Shown in pieces: positions 1 to 8,366 of a DNA stretch of 64,000 nt. The notes under the pieces are model-generated. The model was not told where the DNA came from. It searched no databases and saw only the letters and a list, made by a program, of their open reading frames with translations. The position numbers and the translations under genes were made by a program. Every line of letters starts with the position of its first letter. The stretch's first letter is position 1. The DNA comes from Ruminococcaceae bacterium UBA5406 (GTDB lineage: Bacteria; Bacillota; Clostridia; Oscillospirales; Acutalibacteraceae), in the NCBI GenBank assembly GCA_002407675.1, contig DHNW01000015.1, forward strand, positions 1-64,000, written 5' to 3'.

Positions 1-21
1 CACATGTTCTACTATCCAATA

Positions 22-49
22 CAAAAAGGAGCAGCTTGACGCTGCTCCT
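22..49 (-). terminator. Intrinsic terminator-like hairpin
   Basis: Read on the minus strand, AGGAGCAGC and GCTGCTCCT pair around a short loop and are followed directly by TTTTTG. It lies downstream of tRNA-Leu on the same strand and may act as a second terminator for that transcript. No gene is visible between it and the tRNA terminator. Confidence 0.6.
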
Positions 50-140
50 CGCTGCTTCCATTTTTGGGTCTACCCCAGCCTAGAAAACTAGTACAAATTC
101 ACTTTATCGGCTTTCTAAAATTGATCTGCTGGAAAACGCA

Positions 141-173
141 AAACCCGCAGGATCCTAGGATTCATGCGGGTTT
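141..173 (-). terminator. Terminator of tRNA-Leu
   Basis: On the minus strand AAACCCGCA pairs with TGCGGGTTT around a 15-nt loop, followed by TGCGTTTT. It begins 6 nt after the encoded CCA end of the tRNA-Leu gene, which fits an intrinsic terminator for that gene. Confidence 0.65.
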
Positions 174-178
174 TTGTT

Positions 179-265
179 TGGTGCCGCTGGCCGGACTCGG
201 ACCGGCACAGTATTGCTACCGAGGGATTTTAAGTCCCTTGTGTCTGCCAATTTCACCACAGCGGC
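179..265 (-). tRNA. tRNA-Leu (anticodon TAA)
   Basis: The minus strand reads as a class II tRNA of 87 nt. The acceptor stem GCCGCTG pairs near the 3' end with the CAGCGGC segment, the discriminator is A and CCA is encoded (179-181). The anticodon stem AGGGA/TCCCT encloses the loop CTTAAAA, giving anticodon TAA, which reads leucine UUA/UUG codons. A long variable arm is present, as expected for tRNA-Leu. A terminator follows immediately. Confidence 0.93.
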
Positions 266-482
266 AAATATGAACAACTATTTTTTAGGTTAGGCAACCA
301 AGTGATGCATTGCTATAAACATCTCATAATAAAGCAAGAAGATTATATCATAAATTTTCAATAAAATCAATGGAGGACCAATAAACGCAGATAACCGGCC
401 GCACCTTTTGGCCTCAACGAACTGAGTAAAAAGGATTTTCTTAAATTTTTTGTCTCTCGGCACGGCCGACCTTAACTGCGGT

Positions 483-3263
483 TCATTGAAGCGAAGAAGC
501 GGAATTCGGATAAGTGTAATTATATTTATTATACCGCACCGCATTGTAATCGTTGTAATTGAATACGTTGGCTTCACCCAGACGCCGATAAAACAGCCCC
601 GTATAAAATTTACCGCCCGCCTGATTCCAACGGATCAATTCCGAACCAAACGCCAAAGCATTGGTATAGTTTAAATCGTGAACAAGGCTGTCTGAAGTGG
701 ATAAGCTGACATAGCCGGAGTTTATCCAGCCCATCGTTCCGTCCGAAAACCGCACTTGATACCACCCGTCATTTTTTGCAGCAAAATGGCTGCCGGTAAC
801 ATCCACGCATTCGCCGGAACTAACTTGGCAAATTTCTGCCGAAAGAGAACCATAATTGCTGCGCACGGCCGCATCTTTGGTTACTGTGGCAGAAATACTG
901 GAACCATCTGAAATCTGCGGCGGTTCAACGGCATTTTTTAAAATCTGGCGAAAACCTGTTTCCTGCGAGCTGTTGAAATATCCTGAACCAACGTTATAAG
1001 CAAAACTGATTAAACAGTCCGCCTGATTCTGGCTCATTAAAAAATGATTATTGGTAATCATTTTATTCAATTCCGCCGTATAGCTGGAACCGTTCACCCG
1101 ATTGACCATAAGAGACCAGGCTTCCGTCTTGCTGATATTATTGTAAAATACGGCATTTGAATTATAGGTGCATCCATAACCAACGGTGGGAATTGGACTG
1201 TAAGCCAGCGAATCAGCATAAACAGCAGGACTGTAACCTTCCCATTTGGCAATCAGGGCAAATATTTTGTCGCTGGCTCTGCGCTGCTCGGTTGTGGTTA
1301 CCGTACAGTCATTTTGTGTGGATACAAGAACACTGGACTGGAATCCTGAAGGACTGAAAGCGCTGTTCTGAGAAGAATACGCCGAAAAGGAATAAACTCC
1401 CGGCGCAGAAAACGACGTTTTTCCGGTCCAAACCTTTGTTACAACTCCATTCGTCGTCTCCTGCTTTAAAAAGTTTGCCGGAACGGTTTCCACACTTCCA
1501 TCCGGCATAGAAACCGAAAACCGAACTCCGTCCCGGAGAGCATCGGTTACCGCCGTCAACGTGACAGTTTCTCCGGGAGCAGCCACATTCGGCGCGGCAT
1601 AAGCCGTTCGCACAGGTTCTGCCGACGTTACCGTAATATTGCATGAGGCACTTCCGGAACCGGAAGCAGCCGTGATCTGAGCGGTTCCAACGGCCGCCGC
1701 GCAGACATATCCATTGGAAACTGTAGCTACTTCATCATTGCTGCTGGACCAGGACACCGATGAACCGGAAGGTTTTGTCGTTGCTTTCAGGAAAAGGGTT
1801 TTCCCCGCCGGTATACTCTGGGACAGCTCAGAAAGCGATACGGCGGCATTGGAATTCTGCGTTCCGCCGGAGTTTGTCCCATTATTGAGGGTAACATACT
1901 CGGCGCTGACATATCCGGTTTTTCCAACGGAGGTCTGAACTTTTATCCAGCCAGCAGCAGAAGTGTCCAGAACTTTTAGAACCGTGCCGCGCGGCAGGTT
2001 GTCCAAAATCTTCGTATTGGTGCCGGCTCCTTCCCGCAGCCGCAGAAGGCTGGCCGTCACCGTAGCAGAGGTCACTGCGCCGGCGACAGAGCCATTATTC
2101 CCGCTCGGTATATCTTGATCGTTGCCGCTCAATTTAGAAGAAGTTTCGGAAGCGATGCTGGAAGAAACCGGTTTGGAACTGACAGGCTGCACAGAGGAAC
2201 CTGGATTGGAGCTTTGCGGAGAACTGGAGCTTTTCGGGCTGCTCCCGCCTGAAATTTTCAGGTACTGTCTGCTGCACCATCCTTCTTTTCCATTTGCGGT
2301 GTGGACTTTTACCCAATCCTGCTTGGAATTGTCCAATATGGTAACAGCCGTGCCTTTGCTCATGGTAAACAGAACCTTATTGCTGATACTGGCGCCTTCC
2401 CGAAGATTCAGGTAATCCGTGGTAGTGCCTGTCATGCCGGACGGTGTCTGAGCCGTTGGAGAAGAAGACGTGGAACCGGGAGTCGAAATTTTCAGGTAAG
2501 ATGCCGAACACCAGCCCTGTTTTCCGCTCTGCGTCCGTACTTTCGTCCACAAAGCGTTGGATGTATCCAAAACGGAAACGGAAGTTCCCTTGCTCATGGT
2601 AAGAATTACTTTATAATTCATTCCCGCACCTTCGCGGAGATTCAAATAATCCGTTGTGGTGCCTGTCGTGCCGGAAGATTTATTGACGGAGGCCGAAACC
2701 GAAGGTGCGTTTGATCCATTTGAAATTTCCAAGTAAGCCTTATAGCACCAGCCCTGTGTGCCATTTTTGGTTTGAATTTTGGCCCATTGGGGGTTCGAAT
2801 TATCAATAATTTTCAGGGACGTTCCTTTCGCCAGAATGGATAAAATTCTGCCGTTCAGAGAAGCCCCCGCCCGTAAATTCAGATTTGCCGTTGTCGAAGC
2901 AGATGCCTGGCCGCTGCCCGACGAGCTGGATGCTGATGGGCCGGATGCCGAAGAACCGGAAAAATTCAGATACTGTTTAAAGCAATATCCGGTCTTTCCG
3001 CCGGAAGTTTTGACTTTGGCCCACTGGCTGTCAGAATTGTCAAGGATTGTTACCGTTACGTTTTTGCCCAGTACAAGGACAACATGCGTATTGGTTCCCG
3101 CACCGGACCGCAGATTCAGATAATCTGTCGTTTTCGCCGTAGCGGCAGCGGCGGAGGCTGTCCGCAGGGTTCCAAAGACAAATGCAGATACAGATATATA
3201 TACTACGGCCGCCGCCGCTGCGACGAATTTCCGTAACGTTTTTTGCAAAACCATCCACTCCAT
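483..3263 (-). CDS. Secreted multi-SH3b lysozyme (GH24) with split catalytic domain
   Basis: Predicted secreted peptidoglycan hydrolase. A basic N-terminus and hydrophobic stretch ending near residue 39 form a signal peptide. Five bacterial SH3 (SH3b) repeats follow at about 45-101, 124-181, 202-260, 280-338 and 401-460, separated by Ser/Gly/Pro linkers; then a BIG2-type Ig-like domain (about 472-547) and another beta-rich region (550-650). The catalytic part is GH24 (T4-lysozyme type): KWEG gives E675, with D684 and T693 aligning with Glu11/Asp20/Thr26. A sixth SH3b (about 788-856) sits before the RWNQAGGK...GL..RR..E segment (878-898) that normally closes the GH24 fold, so the domain appears split by an insertion. 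The first ATG lacks a ribosome site; a TTG at 3248, nine bases after GGAG, is an attractive alternative start. Substrate binding by SH3b is inferred. Confidence 0.85.
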   Translation of the reverse strand: MEWMVLQKTLRKFVAAAAAVVYISVSAFVFGTLRTASAAAATAKTTDYLNLRSGAGTNTHVVLVLGKNVTVTILDNSDSQWAKVKTSGGKTGYCFKQYLNFSGSSASGPSASSSSGSGQASASTTANLNLRAGASLNGRILSILAKGTSLKIIDNSNPQWAKIQTKNGTQGWCYKAYLEISNGSNAPSVSASVNKSSGTTGTTTDYLNLREGAGMNYKVILTMSKGTSVSVLDTSNALWTKVRTQSGKQGWCSASYLKISTPGSTSSSPTAQTPSGMTGTTTDYLNLREGASISNKVLFTMSKGTAVTILDNSKQDWVKVHTANGKEGWCSRQYLKISGGSSPKSSSSPQSSNPGSSVQPVSSKPVSSSIASETSSKLSGNDQDIPSGNNGSVAGAVTSATVTASLLRLREGAGTNTKILDNLPRGTVLKVLDTSAAGWIKVQTSVGKTGYVSAEYVTLNNGTNSGGTQNSNAAVSLSELSQSIPAGKTLFLKATTKPSGSSVSWSSSNDEVATVSNGYVCAAAVGTAQITAASGSGSASCNITVTSAEPVRTAYAAPNVAAPGETVTLTAVTDALRDGVRFSVSMPDGSVETVPANFLKQETTNGVVTKVWTGKTSFSAPGVYSFSAYSSQNSAFSPSGFQSSVLVSTQNDCTVTTTEQRRASDKIFALIAKWEGYSPAVYADSLAYSPIPTVGYGCTYNSNAVFYNNISKTEAWSLMVNRVNGSSYTAELNKMITNNHFLMSQNQADCLISFAYNVGSGYFNSSQETGFRQILKNAVEPPQISDGSSISATVTKDAAVRSNYGSLSAEICQVSSGECVDVTGSHFAAKNDGWYQVRFSDGTMGWINSGYVSLSTSDSLVHDLNYTNALAFGSELIRWNQAGGKFYTGLFYRRLGEANVFNYNDYNAVRYNKYNYTYPNSASSLQ

Positions 3264-3549
3264 TTATTTTAACAAAATCGTCAACGTTGTTCCATCTTAT
3301 TTTTAAAAAACGGCTTAAAATGACTTATTCTAAATTTTTTGTAAAAATGTATTTACAGTTTATTATAATGGATATTTTAACAATTATCAACCCTAAATCC
3401 TGTATTTTCGCCAGCATTCGGCATAGTTTTATAAATTGCTGTCTTTCTGTATTTCGCGGGATGCGGCCCGGCAAATTCAAAGATTGACTTTCTCACTTCC
3501 TTCAATTATTATAAGAGAAAATATAGAGAGAAATGGGGACAGTATTCTG

Positions 3550-3768
3550 ATGAACAGTAAAAAAGCAGTCGTCGTTACGACAAAAACTGCTCAGGGAATC
3601 AGCGTAATCGACATACAGGTATTTAATGAAAGCGGAAGAAGATGCAATAATCCTTCCAAACGGCTGATTGATTCCATCAATGCAATTCCTTTTCTCAGTG
3701 AAAAGAGAATTAAAGCTATTGTAGCCAAACAATACGATTTGAGCAAGGATAATATCCTGGTTTCCTGA
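3550..3768 (+). CDS. Small basic protein of unknown function (72 aa)
   Basis: I do not recognise this protein. The ATG at 3550 follows GGGGA at about nine bases. The product is short, soluble-looking and lysine/arginine-rich, with no membrane segment and no cysteine pair for zinc. It begins MNSKKAVVVTTKTAQG and ends with KDNILVS. It stands alone on the plus strand between the lysozyme (divergent) and the holin-like gene (convergent). A TATAAT sequence lies about 180 bases upstream, with only a poor -35. Codon use and the ribosome site suggest a real gene, but it could be a chance ORF. Confidence 0.5.
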   Translation: MNSKKAVVVTTKTAQGISVIDIQVFNESGRRCNNPSKRLIDSINAIPFLSEKRIKAIVAKQYDLSKDNILVS

Positions 3769-3816
3769 AAGCCAAATATTCAGGGGCCTGATTTCAATAA
3801 TTTATAAAAGGCTGCA

Positions 3817-4128
3817 TTATGATCCGTGCTGGGTATCTTTTGTCTTTTTTCCCGAGGCTCCCACGCGGGCGACTGCGGAAAATGCGCCATTGGCCGAAAG
3901 CGCAATCAGGATTGCATTGAACGGAATGATTGCTGCTTCCATTCCGGTTAAACCGACAGTAAAATATGTAGCAAGATACAGCAGAATCAGGGAAAGAAAA
4001 TAGGAAATCCACTGTGTGGGAATCCGTTTAATGGGGTTCAGATTTTTGATAAACTGTGTAATGATTGCCGTTGCCGCTGTACAGCCCGCAAAAGACCCCA
4101 GAAAGCTCCAGGTAAAAAATTCGTTCAT
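3817..4128 (-). CDS. Small holin-like membrane protein (103 aa)
   Basis: The start at 4128 is chosen because AAAGGAAAA precedes this ATG; the longer reading frame back to 4320 runs through the asnB terminator hairpin. The protein has an N-terminal hydrophobic segment (about 7-28), a second long one (about 40-62) and a third (about 64-85), then a short basic tail (GKKTKDTQHGS). This size and topology match small phage-type holins and related proteins found alone in clostridial chromosomes. The secreted lysozyme 550 bases downstream on the same strand is a possible functional partner, but nothing else here looks like a prophage. Function is inferred from topology only. Confidence 0.6.
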   Translation of the reverse strand: MNEFFTWSFLGSFAGCTAATAIITQFIKNLNPIKRIPTQWISYFLSLILLYLATYFTVGLTGMEAAIIPFNAILIALSANGAFSAVARVGASGKKTKDTQHGS

Positions 4129-4236
4129 TTTATTTTCCTTTCTGCCCTGCTTCGGGCACCCATACAAATTTTTAGGTACATTTTTACGTCTTATAAGTAT
4201 GCAGCTGCTTCCTTCTTCATTCCACTGCATATTAAA

Positions 4237-4276
4237 GCGGGAGCAGCCGCACCTGTGAAGGTATGGCTGCTCCCGC
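4237..4276 (-). terminator. Terminator downstream of asnB
   Basis: Twelve paired bases, GCGGGAGCAGCC with GGCTGCTCCCGC, enclose a 16-nt loop. On the minus strand the hairpin is followed by TTTAATATGC, a weak U-tract. It lies 34 bases after the asnB stop and before the start of the holin-like gene. Confidence 0.65.
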
Positions 4277-4309
4277 TTCCCGCGCTGCCGGCAAACTTTT
4301 CGCATCCCG

Positions 4310-6163
4310 TTATAATTCAATTTTTATTTCATATTTTTTCAGCCAGTAATTTATCTGGAGAAGATAAGCCATCAGCTGCGGACCGGCCATCAATTGCCCG
4401 AACCATGGTTTTCCATAATCGGATTTTGTATTCAGAAGATTTTCTGCCTGCTTTTTATCAAGAACAGCATGAATGGGTTCTTCTTCATCCTGAACAATTT
4501 TGGCAAGGCGGTCATGGATAATCCGCTCATATTCCGGGTTATGAGTTTTCGGATAAGGGCTTTTTCTGCGTGTCCGAACATCTTCGGGAAGCCACGGCTT
4601 TGCCGCGTCACGCAGCAGAGATTTTGAGACGCCGCTGTGGCACTTATAGCTCCACGGCGCGTTAAAAACATATTCCACAATCCGGTGATCCGCATACGGT
4701 ACGCGGACTTCCAGCCCGCTGGCCATACTCATGCGGTCTTTGCGATCCAGCAGAGTAGACATAAACCAGCGGATATTCAGGAAGGAAATTTCGCGGCGGC
4801 GTTTTTCCGTCGGATCCTCCCCTTCCAATACCGGAACTTCGGCGATTGATTCCTCATATCTTCTGTTGACATATTCTTCAACATTCAGTGTGTCCGCGAC
4901 TTCAGGCTTTAACAGAGACGTGCGGATCGACAGATCCGGCGACCAGGGGAAACAATGGCCTTCAAACGCCTTTTTACTATGGAACCATGGATAGCCTCCA
5001 AAAATTTCATCCGCACACTCCCCGCAGAGGGTCACCACATGTTCCCTTTTTACCAACCGGCAAAAATACAGGAGGGAAGAATCCACATCGGCCATTCCGG
5101 GCAAGTCTTTGGCATCAACTGCGTCATACAGGCAGTCTGCCTGGCTCAGGTTGTCACAGACAAGATTTCTGTGATGTGTTCCGCAGAATTCCGCCACTTT
5201 TCGGCTCCACGGTTTATCCGAGTCCGGCTGAAATGCCGTCGGATGGAAATACTGATCATTGCCCGCAAAATCGAACGAATAGGTGGAAAGGACCTTTCCC
5301 CTGCTTTGATAATTCTGCGCCGCCAGCGCCGTAATAACACTGGAATCTAATCCGCCCGAAAGAAACGTGCAAAGCGGGACGTCGGAGATAAGCTGCCGAG
5401 TGACGGCATCTTCCACCAGATAGCGCACCTGTTGGACTGTTTCCTCATAGCTGTCGGAATGCTGGTAACTTTCCAGGCGGTAATAAGGGACTGTGTGCAA
5501 ACCGCTGCGGTCAAATCTGGCACAATAGCCTGGTTTCAGCTCATGAATGCCCTGGAAGACCCCAACGCCGGCCGTCCTCGCGGGACCAACCCCGATCACT
5601 TCACAAAGGCCCTCGCGATCCAGCACCGGATTCACTCCGGGATATTCAAAAAGGGCTTTGATTTCCGAACCAAAAACCAGCCGTCCCCCGGTCAGAGTAT
5701 AAAAGAGAGGTTTTACTCCAAAGCGATCCCGGCAGAGGAAACAGCAGTTGTGCCTTTCGTCGTCAACGGCAAAAGCGAAAATCCCGTTGAGCTTTTTGGC
5801 GCAGCCGCTGCCAAACTGCATATAGCATTTTAACAGCACTTCCGTGTCGCTGTTTGTGTCAAAAAGGTAGCCCGCGGCTTCCAGTTCCCTGCGAAGCTCA
5901 CTGCTGTTATACAGTTCACCGTTATAAACAACGGTATACCGGTATCCACCGGCATAAGCCGTCATCGGCTGCTTCCCGCCTTCCGGATCCACTACGGCGA
6001 GCCGCTGGTGGGCAAATGCGGCATGGCAGGAAAGAAAAATGCCGTTTTCATCAGGGCCGCGGTGCCTGAGAGTATTACCCATGCGGCGGACGAGATGTCC
6101 AAGAAAGGGAGCCTCATCGGTAAAGTCGTCCTCATAATCGCAAAAGCCTGCAATTCCACACAA
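4310..6163 (-). CDS. asnB: Asparagine synthase (glutamine-hydrolysing)
   Basis: Makes asparagine from aspartate, ATP and glutamine in the cytoplasm. The N-terminal class II glutamine amidotransferase domain begins with the catalytic cysteine (MCGIAGF, Cys2 after Met removal) and includes RGPDENG and the NGELYN motif. The synthetase half carries the ATP-pyrophosphatase loop SGGLDSS at about 269-275 and the ECADEIFGGYPW motif. Its 617 residues are normal for this AsnB class. The start codon is TTG at 6163, preceded by a strong AAGGAGGGG; no ATG allows Cys2, so TTG is well supported. It appears monocistronic, with its own terminator. The family is related to peptide- and cell-wall-amidating synthases, but the AsnB assignment is most likely. 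Confidence 0.93.
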   Translation of the reverse strand: MCGIAGFCDYEDDFTDEAPFLGHLVRRMGNTLRHRGPDENGIFLSCHAAFAHQRLAVVDPEGGKQPMTAYAGGYRYTVVYNGELYNSSELRRELEAAGYLFDTNSDTEVLLKCYMQFGSGCAKKLNGIFAFAVDDERHNCCFLCRDRFGVKPLFYTLTGGRLVFGSEIKALFEYPGVNPVLDREGLCEVIGVGPARTAGVGVFQGIHELKPGYCARFDRSGLHTVPYYRLESYQHSDSYEETVQQVRYLVEDAVTRQLISDVPLCTFLSGGLDSSVITALAAQNYQSRGKVLSTYSFDFAGNDQYFHPTAFQPDSDKPWSRKVAEFCGTHHRNLVCDNLSQADCLYDAVDAKDLPGMADVDSSLLYFCRLVKREHVVTLCGECADEIFGGYPWFHSKKAFEGHCFPWSPDLSIRTSLLKPEVADTLNVEEYVNRRYEESIAEVPVLEGEDPTEKRRREISFLNIRWFMSTLLDRKDRMSMASGLEVRVPYADHRIVEYVFNAPWSYKCHSGVSKSLLRDAAKPWLPEDVRTRRKSPYPKTHNPEYERIIHDRLAKIVQDEEEPIHAVLDKKQAENLLNTKSDYGKPWFGQLMAGPQLMAYLLQINYWLKKYEIKIEL

Positions 6164-6268
6164 AGGAAAACCCCTCCTTAAAATTCACACTACCTCTATA
6201 TATTATGTGAAAATGGATTTATGGTTAATCGGAATTGTGGCTCTGCAGGCTGTAAAAATCCAATGGTT

Positions 6269-6835
6269 TTACTTTTTTTTGTGAGAAGACGTTTTTTCTC
6301 CCTCATCTTCATCAGCGGCCAGCTCACTTAAAATCCGTTCGGCCACAGTCCGCCGCGCATTTGCTTCTACCGAAAGTTCAATTGCCAGCTGGGTCAGCTC
6401 TGCTTCTCCATGGGGAGCCGCTTTTTCCATGCGTGCGCAGACATCCTTCAGTGCAGACGACTGTGCTTCGCAGAATCGGTTGTAGACTTCGCTGTGGGAC
6501 GCATTTTTTAGGAGGATCTTCATCAGCAGCGAAATGTCCTGGATGGACAAAACCTGCTTCAGCATACAGATAACGGTTAGAATGGCAAGGTGCTCACGGG
6601 TGTACTTTTTTTGAGCCGGGCGGGGAAGGACACCGTCTTTTACGTAATTGTTGATCATACTGGAAGTCAGCAGGCACTCATTTTCATCACGCGCGTATAA
6701 TTGCAGCTGCTTGTTCATGTAGGTCAGCACCTGATCCATATAGAGATAAATTTCCGGGAGCCGATCCCACCCCGTAATGCCAGATGTTTCAATTTCTCTG
6801 GACCACTCCAGGATCCTGTCGGTTGCACTGCTCAT
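6269..6835 (-). CDS. DUF1836 domain protein, MerR-like
   Basis: A 188-residue protein with the layout of the DUF1836 family: a central segment with LTSSMINNYVKDGVLPRP followed by KKYTREHLAILTVICMLKQ resembles a winged-helix/MerR-type DNA-binding region, and the rest is helical. The C-terminus is charged and lysine-rich (EGEKTSSHKKK). Family members are uncharacterised and assumed to be regulators. Its ATG overlaps the stop of the upstream AraC-type gene by four bases (ATGA), so the two are translationally coupled and probably act on the same process. Target genes are unknown; the divergent oadGB pair is the nearest candidate. Confidence 0.8.
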   Translation of the reverse strand: MSSATDRILEWSREIETSGITGWDRLPEIYLYMDQVLTYMNKQLQLYARDENECLLTSSMINNYVKDGVLPRPAQKKYTREHLAILTVICMLKQVLSIQDISLLMKILLKNASHSEVYNRFCEAQSSALKDVCARMEKAAPHGEAELTQLAIELSVEANARRTVAERILSELAADEDEGEKTSSHKKK

Positions 6836-7710
6836 GTGTTCTCCTTCTTACCACCGGGCGCCAAACCGTCCGCCATATAACGGCTTGGGGGAACCCCCAT
6901 ATATTTTTTGAAGACCCTTGAAAAATACAGCTGATCCGAAAAGCCCGTGGAATAGGCGGTTTCGCCGACGGTCAGTCTTCCCGTTTTCAAAAGAGCGGCC
7001 GCTTTATTGATTCGGTAACGCATCAGGTATTCGTTCGGCGGCATGGAGATATGGCGCATAAACAACCGGTACAGATGGCTTCGGCTGACACCCACATTTT
7101 GGGCAACACTGCCAACGCTGATGTTTCCGGAATAATTATAATCAATATATTTAATCGCTTTCCGGACGTATTCATAGCCGTTTCCGCGCGGGGCAACCGG
7201 TTTGCCGTACCGGTCCATCAGAGCGGCCAAAAACAGCAGCAGACCGGATTCCATGCGTGCTTCATTGCTGGGTCCTGAACCGGACACATTGCAAATCCCC
7301 ATCATGAGATCCTGAAGGCGGCTGTTTTGGCCGTAGTGGAAAACGGGTTCGCGGTTTAAAAGGCCGGTCTGTTCCATCAGCCGTTTCGCGTCGGCGCCGT
7401 TAAACCCTACCCAGCAGTATTCCCATGGATCATCCCGATCTGCTTCATACGAAATGATCAGAGAGGGAACTACCAAAAAGCCGTCTCCCGCCGAAAGCCG
7501 GTACTGTTTTCCCCCGCAGCGGAACGTTCCGCGCCCGGATACAATGCAGTGGATGAGGTAATGATCCCGAACGGCAGGTCCCCAGGAATGGCAGGAACCG
7601 CATTTCTGTACGCCGCAGCTGTAGACAGCCAACCCAAGGCTGTTATGGAACGGAACGCGGAATGAACGCCGAAATTCATCATTTGTCAAGCTGCCGCAGC
7701 CTCTTTTCAA
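6832..7710 (-). CDS. AraC-family transcriptional regulator
   Basis: Ligand-responsive regulator with an N-terminal cupin-like sensing domain (about 30-150, including GRGTFRCGGKQYRLSAGDG) and a C-terminal AraC double helix-turn-helix (about 185-285, with VGVSRSHLYRLFMRH and STGFSDQLYFSRVFKKYMG). The extreme C-terminus PPSRYM is typical. The start is uncertain: the frame opens with TTG at 7710 with no clear ribosome site, while a second TTG seven codons later follows AGAGG at about ten bases. It is translationally coupled to the DUF1836 gene and divergent from oadG, so control of Na+-decarboxylase or of its own operon is plausible. The effector is not evident. Confidence 0.88.
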   Translation of the reverse strand: MKRGCGSLTNDEFRRSFRVPFHNSLGLAVYSCGVQKCGSCHSWGPAVRDHYLIHCIVSGRGTFRCGGKQYRLSAGDGFLVVPSLIISYEADRDDPWEYCWVGFNGADAKRLMEQTGLLNREPVFHYGQNSRLQDLMMGICNVSGSGPSNEARMESGLLLFLAALMDRYGKPVAPRGNGYEYVRKAIKYIDYNYSGNISVGSVAQNVGVSRSHLYRLFMRHISMPPNEYLMRYRINKAAALLKTGRLTVGETAYSTGFSDQLYFSRVFKKYMGVPPSRYMADGLAPGGKKENT

Positions 7711-7876
7711 ACATTATCTATCAATCATTTTACATTATACTGAGAAAACAGACCGTATGCAAGAGAGGGCCGTGCAAATAAAAACGTCAGCCTGGGTGCT
7801 GCCTAAAAAATGGGGATTTAGAGGGGAATTTTCTGAACCGTCGTGAAAATGAAATGCTAAAAAATGTTGAATTCGA

Positions 7877-7904
7877 TTGAAATTACAGATAATATGAGTA
7901 TAAT
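7877..7904 (+). promoter_or_regulatory. Promoter for oadG-oadB
   Basis: TTGAAA (7877-7882) and TATAAT (7899-7904) are separated by 16 bases, a good housekeeping promoter match, about 58 bases upstream of the oadG start. The rest of the divergent region (7711-7955) holds no recognisable operator. Confidence 0.6.
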
Positions 7905-7961
7905 AATAAATTATACATGTTATTATTTTGACAATATTAAAAAGGCATCGGAGGATTGATT

Positions 7962-8330
7962 ATGGACTGGCAGCTTTGTTGGACTGTGGTAATCACAGGT
8001 TTGGTAGTCGTATTTGTCGTTTTAATCTGCTTAACGTATATCATAAAGGGATATGGGGCAATTATCAACGGTATTCAGACAAGGCATTCGAAGAATAACC
8101 GGCCGGATGTTCCGGCTCCGGAGCAAAAACCGGCTGCCGCGGATCTTGTGCCGTCCGCTTCCCCTGCCTCGGACGAAGGAATTCCGCAGGAAATTGCGGC
8201 AGTAATTGCCGCAGCAGCTGTATACTGTGCCGGTCCGGACGCCGTCGTTACACACATCAGCCGTGCCCCCCGCCAGACCGGTTCTGCGTGGAGAACAGCA
8301 GGTTTGCTGGAAAATACCCGCCCGTTTTAA
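7962..8330 (+). CDS. oadG: OadG-family gamma subunit of Na+-pumping decarboxylase
   Basis: Small membrane-anchoring subunit of sodium-translocating decarboxylases (oxaloacetate, methylmalonyl-CoA or glutaconyl-CoA). One N-terminal transmembrane helix (about residues 4-28) is followed by a Pro/Ala-rich linker and a C-terminal segment (PQEIAAVIAAAAVYCAG...SAWRTAGLLENTRPF) typical of the family. The ATG at 7962 lies six bases after CGGAGGA; an in-frame TTG at 7956 would overlap that site and is less likely. The beta subunit follows 36 bases later. No carboxyltransferase alpha subunit or biotin carrier is encoded nearby, so the catalytic partner must be elsewhere and the exact substrate cannot be read from this locus. 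Confidence 0.82.
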   Translation: MDWQLCWTVVITGLVVVFVVLICLTYIIKGYGAIINGIQTRHSKNNRPDVPAPEQKPAAADLVPSASPASDEGIPQEIAAVIAAAAVYCAGPDAVVTHISRAPRQTGSAWRTAGLLENTRPF

Positions 8331-8366
8331 AATCCGTAATATAACAAGAATAGGACTGATAAAGGC

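Noticed and set aside
3533..3768. Longer plus-strand reading for the 72-aa gene from 3436
   Set aside because: The extension has no ribosome site and unlikely composition; the ATG at 3550 has GGGGA upstream.
483..4128. Prophage remnant (lysozyme plus holin-like gene)
   Set aside because: No phage structural, replication or integrase genes are nearby, and the lysozyme has a signal peptide and host-type SH3b architecture. A holin-like membrane protein alone is not enough.
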